DNA of 64,000 bases, from contig JBLDXI010000031.1 in assembly GCA_047495785.1 (NCBI GenBank), positions 930,001-994,000 on the forward strand. The letters are read 5' to 3'. The notes beneath the pieces were generated by a model that saw nothing but the letters and a program-made list of their open reading frames with translations, had not been told where the DNA came from and did not search any database. A program made the position numbers and the translations under genes. The stretch comes from Lepidodermella squamata (taxonomy: Eukaryota; Gastrotricha). Every line of letters begins with the position of its first letter. The stretch's first letter is position 1. Shown here in pieces: positions 1 to 11,941 of the stretch.

Positions 1-2320
1 AAGTCAACAAGGCTTTCGACATTCCGAGCACTAATATAAGTGGCATTCATGAAAATAGAGCCGCCTGTAGTTATATTTATCCCAGAGACCGATCTGGGTG
101 TTGAAATCGAGGAAATTCCGTTTGTAGATAGGCCTTCGGCCGTGATCGAATCCGATGCAGAACGTAATAAAAGGCGGTTAATACCATAGAGGTTGAACGC
201 TGAAATGTTCATGTTGGCTTCAATTTCCAGAGAAAAGTTTCCAAGGGCATTCGGATTCCTCCACTCCTGCGAAATCTCAAACTTTGATTTGATGGTTTTC
301 AAGTGTTCATTCATTTTGAGGTCGCAAAAGAAGCCGCAATTTGATACTGTCACAACGCTTGTCCAGCTCTGTAGCGACAAATCGTTAGCTAACCGTAATT
401 GCCCGATTTTGATTTCACCAAAAGATTTTATGACAGTAGTATGATTCTGCTCGGAGAATGCGGTAGCATTTGCAATCAGAATTCCTCCAGCTTCAACAGA
501 TGCGCATTTAAGCACGCTGCCTATTGTCAAGTTCCCTTGAACCGTTACAGAAATGTTTTCGGCGAGCAAAATATCACTCCGTAAATGGCTGCCCGCCGAA
601 ATCCGCAGAGAATTATTTCCATATAAGCGCTGTTGAGCCGTGATGACTAATTTCGACGAACACTCAACTGTTGTAAAAGCTGACTCGCCTTGATCAAAAT
701 CAATGCCGTTGCCTGTTTCAAAGAAACAGCTGTCACTGGTCAACATCGGCAGGGCGAGTTGAATAGAGCTCATGTTCGAAATGGCAAGTGTGTTAGTCTT
801 GAGTGAGGAAAACGATTTCCCATGTAGGTAAACGCCATAGCACTCGAACGGTGATTTGATGACAAGAGATTTAACAAGAATTTTGACTGAATTCAACTCG
901 ATGTGCATACCATATGTACTCGAGTTGTACACTGAGGGAAAGTCCGAACCGGAATCCGGCCCCTCTAAGATAACTTCGGATTCTGGAGCTATGAAATCCG
1001 AAATAAAGTTGAACTTCCAGCTCTGGAGAATAATTCTTTTAGGTTGTATGGAAAATGAAGCGTCAATGTTCAAAGTGGCGTTGTTCAGTGATCTTACAAC
1101 AACAGTATCCGTGACAGCGAAGTCTCCGGTGAAATTGACGTCCTTCTCCTTAGCAAGTTCCAGCTGAAGCCTGATTGCGGATATGGAACCATTGCCTGAG
1201 GCTAAATAGGTACCTGCAGCAATGAAGATATCATTCGCTCGAAGTAATCCTCGATTTCTCACTGCTTCGGAGGCTCCAATAACAAGTGCCGATTCATCCG
1301 CTGCTATTTCAGCGTCTATTCCATTGTCGAGCTCAATTCCAGCAGAAATGGTTACCAGATGCGGTTTAATCAAACGAGTTTTGGGTCTGAGGACGATAGC
1401 TTTATTGTAATTTTCTCGCTTAGTATTTAAATTTACCTGTTCACAACGGAACCCTTTGCAGTTTTGAGTATTAGTGAAGATGCGTTGGGATGATTCAGCT
1501 GAGAAGGGAGTTCAAACGATAAATTCTGGCCTGACATTACGATCCGGTTAATGCCTAGCTTGCTGTAGCCTTCAATTACCGCCTTGAAATCAACCATCGA
1601 AGTTTGCCGACGTTTACGAACACGCTGATTCACGACGCCGAAAGTTATGTTTCCATCTACCGTTTCAACGTATATTTCGAAGCCATTCGCTACAACATCA
1701 GCAACTGCTCCTTTAACTGACTTTTTGTTTGCATCAATTACCACGCCTATTGCGATGCTGGCGATTAACAATGCTGATATAATTACTCCAGCAGCGATGA
1801 GAATTTTCGTGGTGCGATTTTGGGTGCATCGCTTGCTATGGCCGTCGAGGGGTGGCGTAGTGGATGAACTATGAGGAACGTGATACATTGCCTCCCGCGA
1901 TGTTTTAGGTTTCCTAGTTCCAAGCTCTGCCACTTGCAGTTTCCTCATGTCGCTCCTAGGCGCTACATCGTTGCTCCGGTTGATGCGATCGTCGGGCCCA
2001 GACCTCTGCCTGTGACTCTGTTCCTTAATCCTCTGACTGTTTGAAGCACTAGAGGGACCTGTTGCGAATTCGGTGATGCGATGAAGTATTCGCTCCATGA
2101 GATTCAGTGCCCCCCTGGCTTCGATTATCGGAATTCGCATTTGAGCTATCTCCGTTTCATCCGTCGGCGCTTTTTTAGAAGGAGCCTCCTTCATTTCATG
2201 GGATGAAATACTATCCATGTAGGTAAAAGCCCGCTGCCAAAAGTCTTTTCTTTCTTGCGAATCCACTTTCGATACAGCTAACGAGGCGTGAGCATTAAAC
2301 GGTCTTATGCGAGGCGACAA
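1..2320 (-). CDS. Large type II membrane protein with beta-solenoid-like ectodomain (5' part, runs off left edge)
   Basis: Exon 1 ends at 1437 (AACAG|gtaaat). After a 50-bp intron the frame resumes at 1386 and stays open to base 1, about 460 codons, so the gene is cut by the window edge. In the first exon about 170 polar residues, rich in Ser, Arg and Lys, precede one hydrophobic helix (ILIAAGVIISALLIASIAIG...). About 40 residues outside it is a dibasic RVRKRR site of furin type. The rest is rich in N-X-S/T sites and in short alternating hydrophobic stretches such as GGSIFMNATYISARNV, which suggests a right-handed beta-helix. The start is uncertain: the frame at 2320 begins with TTG, there is an in-frame stop near 2403 preceded by a CTAG acceptor-like site, and the first in-frame ATG encodes MDSISSHEM. 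I do not recognise the family. A sarcoglycan-like topology was considered, but the ectodomain is far too long. Confidence 0.7.
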
Positions 2321-5056
2321 AGTTTGTAGTAAAACATACGAGCTATTTCCAACTGCTGGAAGGCCGTTAGAGCCTCTAGATGGAAAGTATTGTTTTCGTC
2401 GCTAGGCAAGCGCAAAGATTCGGTGGAAAAAATCGTTATATTTTATCGCATGACGCAAAACCCATTGTTAGGAAATTTTGGATATATAATTAATGAAATC
2501 TCGTCGTTCGTATTTGCTACGCAGTTCCTATTAGCCGAAATTTCGAAATGATAAAACCTTTTTTATTTCATTCCTTTCTCCTGTATGTTATTTTACGTGG
2601 GCGTACATCTACCTTTCAGTGTACCGAAGTGTTGAGGGAGGACCGCGCCCCCTCGACGCTATCCTTGACCGCGACACACCTTGATCCCTACGCCCTCTTC
2701 TAAAGCATACATCCCGTATCTCTAGCCCAAGAGAGCCCCGAGCACTCGAGTAGCAATTTTTTTTACTCACCATTGCATTGCTAAATCACCGTCGGGCGAC
2801 GTCCGCCATGCACATAGGCTAGCTTCCTTATCCGCTATAGGCTAGTGCCCCTCCCCAATATGTAATGCTCCTCAATCGATAAAAATGAGAATAAATTACC
2901 GTATTGAGTCCCAAAGTTGTAGTGAGATCATTTGGAGCTGTGACCCCAGACCATCCATTTGCTTCAAACAGTCGAACAAAATATCATCAAGATTCAAGTA
3001 ATTATTTCTTCAACTTTGCAGCGGGGCCAAAATTGGGGATAGTTTCATTTGCAATCAATTTTAAATATGATCGCCGAATCTCGATCGCTCACGCAGATGT
3101 TTTGGGACCCTGGGCATGGTTTTCATCTTCATATTTGAATAATTTGAGGGTGACAAGGACCAAGGACTATGAATGTACCTAATATCTTATTGCTAACTTT
3201 CCCATTTCATGTTCAATGATTTTCTTGAATTTTCCGGTAATTTTCAAGGAAATTTCAAGATACCGCATACCGCACATACCGAACTACAAGGTAAGGCTGA
3301 GAAAAAAGGGCAGGGCTCCAAAGCCTTCAAAGATTCTAGGAGAATTCTTGCAGTGATTTAAGCCAGGTTTCTTTATTTTACATCGTTTAAAAAGATCATT
3401 TTTGCAGACCTTGTGTTCCTTTTTCAGTGGCAGTTTTTCTAAATTGCTCCACAATTTCCTTCACATGGTCAAGCTTCAAGTCTAATCGCGCCATTAAATT
3501 CCACGATTCCACTCCTGTCTCAAAATACATTTTCTTATATTTTTCGAGCTTCAGTTTCAAAATTTTCAATGTTTTCTAGCTTGTTTGTCACAGAATAGTT
3601 CACGTGAGTCGGATTCCGTGACATGATATAATAACACGGTATTTTTCATAAATTCTCATTCTTTATTATCCATCCGCTTTTTTCAAGAGAAAAAACATAA
3701 ATTATAGTAAATATTAATACCTATAATAATAATATGCCATATTACAATTCAGTATTGAATTTATGGATAATTTCAAGCAGTGTCCAAATATAACGTAGGT
3801 GTATATCAATATCGCTATTTACAATATATTTCTTTCCACACGCGAAACGCAACAATTTTTCCGTTCAAAATGCATCTCTTTATAATATAATTGCGTCATG
3901 ACGATGCTTTTCCTTTCAATTCCAATTTGCTCTACCAGACACATCGAGAAATGAAGTGATAATGAATAAATTATACGAGTACCATGTAAAAGATTGTTAA
4001 CAACACACACCAGAGTGGTAATATTAGCAGAAAAAATAAGAGACGGAAATTATTCTTGAAATGTTATTATCATCATTATTACCATCCATTTTAGCAGCGA
4101 GAATCAATGCAATCAATTCGATGGCGCCGGCCAACGACCAGCAAATTATTTGAGCAGCAGTAAGAAATAGCAGCGAGACGCCACGCACGAGAGAGAGGAG
4201 AAACCGCAAACATCAAACAGACGGCATCACATCGATTTATCATTTTCTACTGTTTGCTAGGCAATTTCGGGCGGGGGCAAATTATCGAAGGAAAAAAAAT
4301 CCATCGCTACGAGGACGCGAGACAAATCGAGGGCATTTTAACAAAGCCATCCATTTGTAAATATTTAATCAAATTTTTAGGAATTTTCCGGGATTTTTCA
4401 AGTTCAAGCGAAAAACACTAAAATTTTGAAAATTGCCAAGTCTAACCCTAAAAATTCCAAATTGTTCTTCATTTTCAGGAATATTACAGAAATTTTCTAT
4501 AATACGTAAAAAATTTAATAATTACGGAAAATTATTTTCTAATATCCCACGTGCCGTCGATTCGATTTTAAACAATTTCCATTACAATTCAGGAAACAAT
4601 GAGATTGCTACATTCAGAAGGAAGACAGCTACTTTCCTAGAGATAACACGAAAGATTATGCAGTTCAAGATATCACACTCAAACATAGGAGAAAAAGTGG
4701 TTGCAATGTGAGATTTTTCAAAAAATTTGCTTTTGGTTTCACAAACACATGACTTCAAGACTAGAAAAGTGCTACGAGGAGAAGGAGAAAATTTCAGATT
4801 GTTATCGAATTTTATACACATTTTTGCTTTCAAAACAGCCATAGATATATATCAATTCTTCAATAGGTAATAATAATCAATCACAGGCAGCAACAAGATA
4901 GAGCGCGCGCGCGGAAAAGGCGGAGATTCTTCTCAGTTTTCATCAGATTCAAGGCAAGGCAACGAGATTAGACAGTTAATTTCGTTCATCTCCGAATAAT
5001 TAGGCACAGATCGAGGCGGAATAAAATTATTCAAAAAAATCAGAATTTTTTGTTAA
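2321..5056. other. Intergenic, AT-rich, no gene seen
   Basis: About 2.7 kb between the 5' region of the left-edge gene and the FUT8 stop codon. I see no conserved frame. A 61-codon frame at 4024-4209 on the minus strand encodes a hydrophobic stretch (LLFLTAAQIICWSLAGAIEL), but it has no clear splice or family support. The stretch 2630-2850 is locally less AT-rich and may be promoter sequence for the left-edge gene. Confidence 0.5.
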
Positions 5057-7745
5057 TCACACGACTAAACAACTATCGTTGGGCAGGTTGAACACAGCTT
5101 TATAAGAGATTTCTTGATAAGTTGGCATTTTCGCCGTAAAAACAACGTCGCGAACTTTGTAGGCCGGGAATAGACCGTGCCGACTTGTTCTCTTGTTCGT
5201 GCCTTTCGAAAAACCGTTCCAGTGATTGCCGGCTATGTGAACGTTGTCGCCGACTTCTAAATCAATTTCGTCCTTATCGCCGGCTTTGTGCGGCAAAACG
5301 GCTTGGAATAGGTGATCCCGCTGGCCGCCGTAGTAATAAATGTCATCGAGACTCCGGAAACGATCACCAGCATCACCGTGCAGCGTTTGCATGAGTGCAA
5401 AGGCCAACCGACACACCTAATAAAAATTCAAATTAAAAGAATTGCGTTAAAATCACATAAAAATACATTTAAATATTTTTAAATTTTTGTAAAAATTTTT
5501 GCCAAAATTTCCCAAAATTATTTTGAAATTATTTTTCAAGATGAATTTATAGGATTTTGGCGTGACCTGAATTATTGAATATAACTAATCATTTTTCGTC
5601 AATTTCTTTAGTCAACATGATTCATGGAAAAACTGAATTTATATTTTTTGGCATTTTTGGCAATTTCTATAAACAATTTAAAAATGTCCCTTAAAATTTT
5701 GAAATTGTTTGAAATTATTTTTAAATAATTTAAATTTAATTAATAGGATTTTAACATGGTCCAAATTGTTGAAAATATATGATCAATTTTTGTCAATTTT
5801 ATTAATCTGACCTGTGACGAAAAAGTGCAGACAACGAAATCGGAACGCGACAGCCAAAACAAGTCAATCATGATGCCATTGAGCGACGTATCAGTGTATC
5901 TCGAGTTTAACGACGCGCTCTTCGCAATATTCGGGTCGCAGTAGAACGTGTAGTCCGGAAATCTGTGACGCAAATTAGCGATGCAAATCTTGGCGCAATG
6001 AAATTGATAAACTGATAAACTCACTCTTTCTTAGCGTCATCGTACACGCTCGGCTCGTCCGTTGCTATGTAAACACTTCGCGTGACTTTTCGGCCGAGTT
6101 TATACTCGAGTTGGTCGTAGTACTCGGCTACCCATTTCATATACTCGCCAACACCATGAAATTGAGCCTCTGATAACAATTTATCCGTTCTTCTCACTTG
6201 AATTCTAAGGAAGAAAGAAAATTCAACCACAATTTAAAAAACTAAAAGAAATCTAACCCGACCAAAGGTCGAATTTCTTCAAATTTCTTCAAGTTGACCT
6301 TAAATCTCGACTCGATATCTTTCCGGAGGTTAGAACACGTCGCAGGTAGTGGGCGTAGAATGTAGCGAAGAAAATGACCGACCCACCAAACGAAAGGCTG
6401 GGTATGGAATGACTTCAATTGCGGGGCTAAATCTTCAGGAATTGCCATAGGCATAAATTCAGGCTTCGAATGCAACGAATCGACAATAGGAATTTTCAGC
6501 ACTGGAACGTCTGTTTGAGTATTGCCACCTGAAAAAAAAAGAAAAACCAATTGAATACGAATCAAACCCAATGTTTACCCATAAAATAATAACCCCATTT
6601 ACGCCAAAGCGACAAAAACTTACCAAAATATGAAATCTTATATCGTGAAAGTAAATAGATAAAATATAGGTAATTTGACAATTTTACTCACCAGTCCAAT
6701 CTACGGGTGGATTGTCGGCAAGGTACGCTGAGCATTTCTCAGTATCGCCAATCGCGTGGTAAATACTGTTGAAGCCATTTTGAGTATAGCTCCAAGGTTT
6801 GCCGTTCAGATGAAGAGTTCTTTGCAACGCATAGGCGACCATCATACAGTAAGCCACGTGATGAATTTGGCAGCCAAAGCCGCATCCTTTGCCAATATCA
6901 CACAACGCAAACTTGACCGATTTGCAATCCTTAGGATTCTAAAGAAAAACATTAACAGATAAAAATGGCACATTCTTATTATTTAAGATCAAACCTGTAG
7001 GTGATGTATTCTTTGAAAGACAATCTGTGACAGATTCTGTGCGTATTGCTTTTTCATCGGCTCCAATTCGTCACGAAAGCGCTCGGCGTAAGCAATCAGA
7101 TGTCGGTACCGGTCGTAAACAGGGTCGTTCAGCTTCTGATTATCCTTAAGATTGGTGCGCAGGAAAAACCATGACTCGAGAACTTGATTGTACAAATCTT
7201 TGTATTGACCGCTCAGCCGCAGCAGCAGGTCACTCGGCGGTAGTTTTGCGTTTATTGCATCAAATTTAGGGAGATTCGAGGCGACGGTGCCTTTCGAGGG
7301 CCTGTCAGGTTCAACGTCAACATTGTTGTCTTCAAAGTCAACTTCTTTGGAATGAGTTATTTTTGACAGAGCAGCAGTATTCAAATCATTGGAAAGCGAA
7401 CTCAAGTTAGGATTAGTTTTTCTGAAAACAAAAAAGACAACTCAAACAAACATAAATAAGTAGATGAAACAAAAGTCATATAGCAAGTGGACAAAATTGT
7501 TAAAATCTGAAAACGAGAACTCACAATATACTGGAGAGCATTCTTTGCAGCTCTAGGTTGCGAGCCTTTAGTTCAGAAACAGTTTTCTCTGCGAGCTCGA
7601 TTCGATCCAGACTAGCTTTGTCTTTGTCATCCTTGGCAGTGAAGTTTGATGAAAGCTCCATAGTTACGAACAGGATAACAATCATCCAAAAACCAAACAC
7701 CAAGAACAATAGTCGCCAAAGCGACATCCCGCCGAATCTCATCAT
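5057..7745 (-). CDS. FUT8: Alpha-(1,6)-fucosyltransferase (FUT8 family)
   Basis: Golgi enzyme that adds core fucose from GDP-fucose to the innermost GlcNAc of N-glycans. Seven exons: 7745-7525, 7421-6995, 6938-6692, 6528-6258, 6204-6025, 5962-5812, 5416-5057. The frame is continuous through all six junctions and gives 618 aa, against about 575 in vertebrates. The start is the first ATG (MMRFGGMSLW); the frame opens earlier only with TTG. A type II anchor (LLFLVFGFWMIVILFVT) is followed by coiled-coil stem sequence (VSELKARNLELQRML), then a catalytic domain with the GDP-fucose motif VGIQVRRTDK and TDEPSVYDDAKKE. The C-terminal SH3 domain (EIDLEVGDNVHIAGNHWNGF) is the hallmark of FUT8. No frame break was seen. 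Confidence 0.96.
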
Positions 7746-9154
7746 GATATAACGAAGGAAACCCAGTTTCAATTTTTAATTTGAGTAATTTCCTACAAAC
7801 ACAACATTTTCGCAAATAGAATGCAAGTAGCGGGAATCACTCCAAGTGAACTAAACTGATCACATGAAAAGGGCATGATTGAAGTTGAGATTTGGTCCAA
7901 TCTCAAAACTCTAATCCTCTCGGAATATAAGAAGTAAATAAACATGGATTGGATGGATTTGATTCTGTTGGCATTGTTGGGCTGAAGGTTGAATTGTTAG
8001 AGCAGCTGATCATAGAATTTTCTCGCGTACTTTCGAAGCTTTCGAGAGACACATCATATTCTCATGTGAATGAAACATAATATCAGTGGCTAGTCACTGC
8101 CGACTATTTCAAGCGAGAACTCAGTTTCGATCCGATATCTCGTGATAAATGTCGGATTTAAGTGCGGAAAGATAAAGAATATTGATAGGGATCAGTCGGA
8201 ATCGGAATCTGGAATCCGGAAGCTACTGAAAACAGAAAACAGCAAACAACGACTAGGATCTTTTGCCGGGTCGCCGCGAGCCGCGCCAAAAAGCCTCCAA
8301 CTTCCAACTCCCCGCGCCGACTCCGACGCGTTGACCTAAAGATGCCTCTAACCCGCCATAACGAAAAAAATACATTTAATAAATGTAATTTCTGTGAGTT
8401 ACGATCAAAAATAAAAATGGATTTTTGTCAATTGGTAACATTTATTAATAATACGGTTCAATAATTATTGATGTTTGGGCGCGCTCTTATAAAGCAAGCA
8501 GGTTTTGTTTCTCAGTCGCCCGGTTACCCGCGCGGGATCGAGGGTTAGAAAGGTGTGTAAATAGGGTTTACCCGTAGGATCGAGGATCGAGATGGACGTA
8601 TTCCGCGTAATCGCTGTTTTATTGGAGATGAGCGATGATTGCGCATCATTATCGCTCTAATGCTCTTCGGCACGCAAAACTGTTCCCTCCCCATCATCTT
8701 GCGTTGATTTGCTACCTGAAAGTAGAATACTGAGGATTCAATAGCCTGATATGAAGCGCAATTGCGCTAAAAAGTTTTGTTTGCCAACCGCTTCCGTTCT
8801 GCGATTATGTTCCGTCACCTTAACGGCGGAATACCTGGGTTGAATAAAGTTTAATGTCAAAAGCATTGAGGTTTCTTCAAGTTGTCGAGCTTCGTTCGGC
8901 GACTCACTAACAACGTTAAACACTCAACATTCACGTAGTGATTATTTTTAGAGCATTTTTTATTGCGCTTGCATGTTCTTGGATATTGCTCATTCATTTG
9001 CGCAAGAATTTCTTCACAACAACATGCTATCTTACCGCACAACGTAAAGGTCGAAATTGAAGCCTGAAGCTCGAATTGCTGTCATCTAAATCTCTGCATT
9101 CACGACACTTATGCCAATGACTATTTTTTATTTATAGATTTGAACTATCAATAC
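7746..9154. other. Intergenic between divergent FUT8 and the TBC-like gene
   Basis: About 1.4 kb with a divergent arrangement, so both 5' regions should lie here. A frame at 8142-8339 has no family signal. The stretch 8470-8600 carries a few short direct motifs (gatcgagg) but nothing I can name. No RNA gene was recognised. Confidence 0.5.
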
Positions 9155-11725
9155 ATGGATTATAAAAGTTCCACGCCGCAATGGCTTCTGGAGGCCATCG
9201 CTACTTCAGTTTCGACAAAAGTTGGTCATTTCTATGCTTCACTACTCTAATTAGCCATTTTATGCTCTAGGAATATAACGAGTTTTCGAAAGCGTTTGCA
9301 GATCTCGTTCATGATCAATTGCTACAAAATCACATTTCTTCGTTCGCCGATCTGACAGATGCCGAGAAAGAGCCTTTTGTCGACGCGACGATGTCTAAAA
9401 TTGCCAACAGTTAGTATTGTTGATTCAAACAGCATATATTTTCAATTACATGTGTGTGTGTTTTAGCTCCGCCGTCGGAGGCTCTATCTGCCGTTCTTTC
9501 GTCGAAAATTGACGAAAGCCTGCATTCATGGGTTGGTAAACAAATGCTCCTTGACGGGGTTTACTCCGAGGCTCAGCCCACACGAACCGATCTGCAACTA
9601 GACGGCCTATATGACGCTATCGTCGCAATCGTACGTCAATTTCCGGCATTACGCTTCCGTCTCCGAGTTCTCTTCAACTGCGACATTCCAAAGAAGTTGC
9701 GACCACCTGTCTGGCATGCGTTTCTCCAAAATGCAAAAAGTAAGCTTCCCTACCTAAATTTTCTTTACGACACACAGATATATTTTTAGTTCGACGGCAA
9801 TACATGAACCGAGTGGCGACAGATCCTAGGCGAGGCTTGTCAGTGATGGATGGCGAAATTGCAAAGAAATGCGACTCGTTACTTGCTGAGCATATCGCCT
9901 TTGCTAAATTCAAAGGATCGACTGGCGCGTTGTATGTCATGAGAATGGCGATATCTTACTACCACAATTTGGTCGATGCTGGAAACACCTTACTCGCTCA
10001 GTCTGAATTTCTATTGTTCTGCCCGTTTCTCTACCATGTTGCTTCATCGATCCCTCGGAGGCAAACGCCCCATCCTGCGTTGATAACTTTACTAGTCGAG
10101 GAATACATTTCATTTCTCGAAAGCCGACCTGCTTTTGTTTGCAAACCGAGCCTGGAAGACGAGCAGTGTAAACAATTTTTCATGAGCGTTGCATCTTCCC
10201 TGCAAAAGTTGAACCCTGAGCTGACTAAACTAGTCGCGAATTGGCCCGCAAAAGATCTGCCCGAGGGATACCCGTCGTCGAGCGGTTTATCTCCCGCTTT
10301 AGCAGCAATTACTCAACCGCTTGTCCGAAACATGTTCGTCGGATTCGTCAACCACAAAGTACTGCTCTACATATGGGACCAATACGTTCTAGGAGTTGAC
10401 GTTGCTGGCTACGCGTGTGAACTGCTATCGATTTTTGTAGCGTTACTGCTTCATTTAGCCTCATCAGCAATTATCGTTGCCAAATGTGAATCAGTTACAG
10501 ACGCGGTTGAATGCATTCGAGAGTATGGATTGTCGATTCAGGTTCAGCAGTTTCGCTATACTTTACATCAATATTTCGGCAGTCAGTTAATTAAAATGCT
10601 ACCTGGTGGCAGCTCGAAATCTGGCAAGGAATTCGCCGGCCAGCCGCCAATTTTATTGATGTCACCTGGTTATGACGGCCGGCCGACTGATCGATTGAGG
10701 GAACGTCAGTTGTTAGAAGCTGCTCGACAACGGCAAACTGACGATGATGTGAAGAGAAACGGCGAGATGAAGTCTAGAATGGCTGATATGGAGTCAACGC
10801 TACATCGTCGATTGAATGAAGGCGAGCAGCGTTTCGCCTCAGTTCGACAGCAATTTGATGAGCAGCTGCGGGTTGAACGGGAAAAACGCGCGCAGATCGA
10901 GGAAAAAGCGCTGAGAGAAGCAGCTGTTTTGCGAACTGAGCTCGAGCAACTGCGCCGTGATCGTGATTTGCTTGTCGGCCGAGCGAGTGGAAACATCCCG
11001 GCTCCGTTTACAGCTCCAGTTACGACAACAACTACTACTACCGTGATTCCACCATTTGTAAGTTGGTTTTGAGACTTCGAATTTCACACCGGCGCTTAAT
11101 GGAGACTTGAAATTTGAGAAGACGCATAAAAGTTTGCAAAATTCAAATGTTCTTTGAAATACTTCGTAATAATTTTGTAATAATTTTCTGAATTTTCTTT
11201 TAGCATCCAACGACTTCATTTTTGCCCGATCCTGTCCAGCAAGCCGCTCCTGAAGTCCAGCAGTTAATCAACCATTATCTGGGCCGTGTTTTGGACGGTT
11301 ACGATCCTTCGATGCCGCCTGCCCAACCGGCTGGCCCTGCAGCCCCAGCCCCGCCTACAGGGCCTCCTAAACCAATCCCACCAGCGAACGACCCGCGTTA
11401 TGAAGACCCAATCAAGTATAAAGACCCGACTACCAAAGCTATTCTCGGCGGAATTTTAGGCTCAGCCGGGCCGAGCGCGGCACGGTTGGCGCATGGAGGA
11501 GCCGGGTCGGCCTTAACTACACCGGGCTTTACAGTTATCAATCCAAACTTGAACGCGGATGGGCAGCGTTTTGTCGATAGGCTTCGAGCTGCGATTGAAC
11601 GAGCTGAGACGCAGCTGTTCGGCAAAGTTCTGGACGCAACCGCTCTGGCTGATATGAGCGAGGCTGATCGCCAAATGACAGTTTCTCGAATTTTAGCGAA
11701 TGTCGCTTCGACCCAGGGTCTTTAG
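9155..11725 (+). CDS. TBC-like (Rab-GAP fold) protein with C-terminal coiled coil
   Basis: Five exons (9155-9220, 9271-9409, 9467-9739, 9790-11057, 11204-11725) join in frame to 755 aa; two of the introns are exactly 50 bp. Residues around 148-160 (CDIPKKLRPPVWHAFLQN) look like the opening of a TBC domain, and FVGFVNHKVLLYIWDQYVLG near residue 350 looks like its end. I could not see the usual IxxDxxR arginine finger or the YxQ glutamine motif, so GAP activity is doubtful. About residues 455-555 form a charged coiled coil (LRVEREKRAQIEEKALREAA). A Pro-rich linker and a short helical tail follow. It lies 216 bp upstream of VPS16 on the same strand. The TBC assignment is from sequence impression only. 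Confidence 0.7.
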
Positions 11726-11941
11726 ACCGAACACCTTCTGATTGCTGTGATGTTTGATACGAAATTTATTTTAGCGCTCTTCCATTTGTATACCTATGCA
11801 TTGTTTTTCGGCTTTGAGCCTTCCAGCACTGTGATACTTTTTTTTCGATTTATTGCACAATTTTTTCGAGTAAATGACATTTTTAATGAAGATTTTCTGC
11901 CGAAATTAGATATTGATAGAAATAAAGTAAAAACGGCTTGA

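Noticed and set aside
1433-2320. Sarcoglycan-like assignment for the left-edge gene
   Set aside because: The type II topology fits, but the ectodomain continues for more than 460 codons with no Cys-cluster, unlike sarcoglycans.
4024-4209. Short hydrophobic protein on the minus strand
   Set aside because: 61 codons, no homology, no upstream or downstream exon support.
8460-8600. Possible structured RNA in the GC-richer stretch upstream of the TBC-like gene
   Set aside because: No cloverleaf or conserved stem could be drawn.
10706-10996. Ser/Arg-rich antisense frame in the TBC-like gene
   Set aside because: Antisense shadow of the coiled-coil codons.
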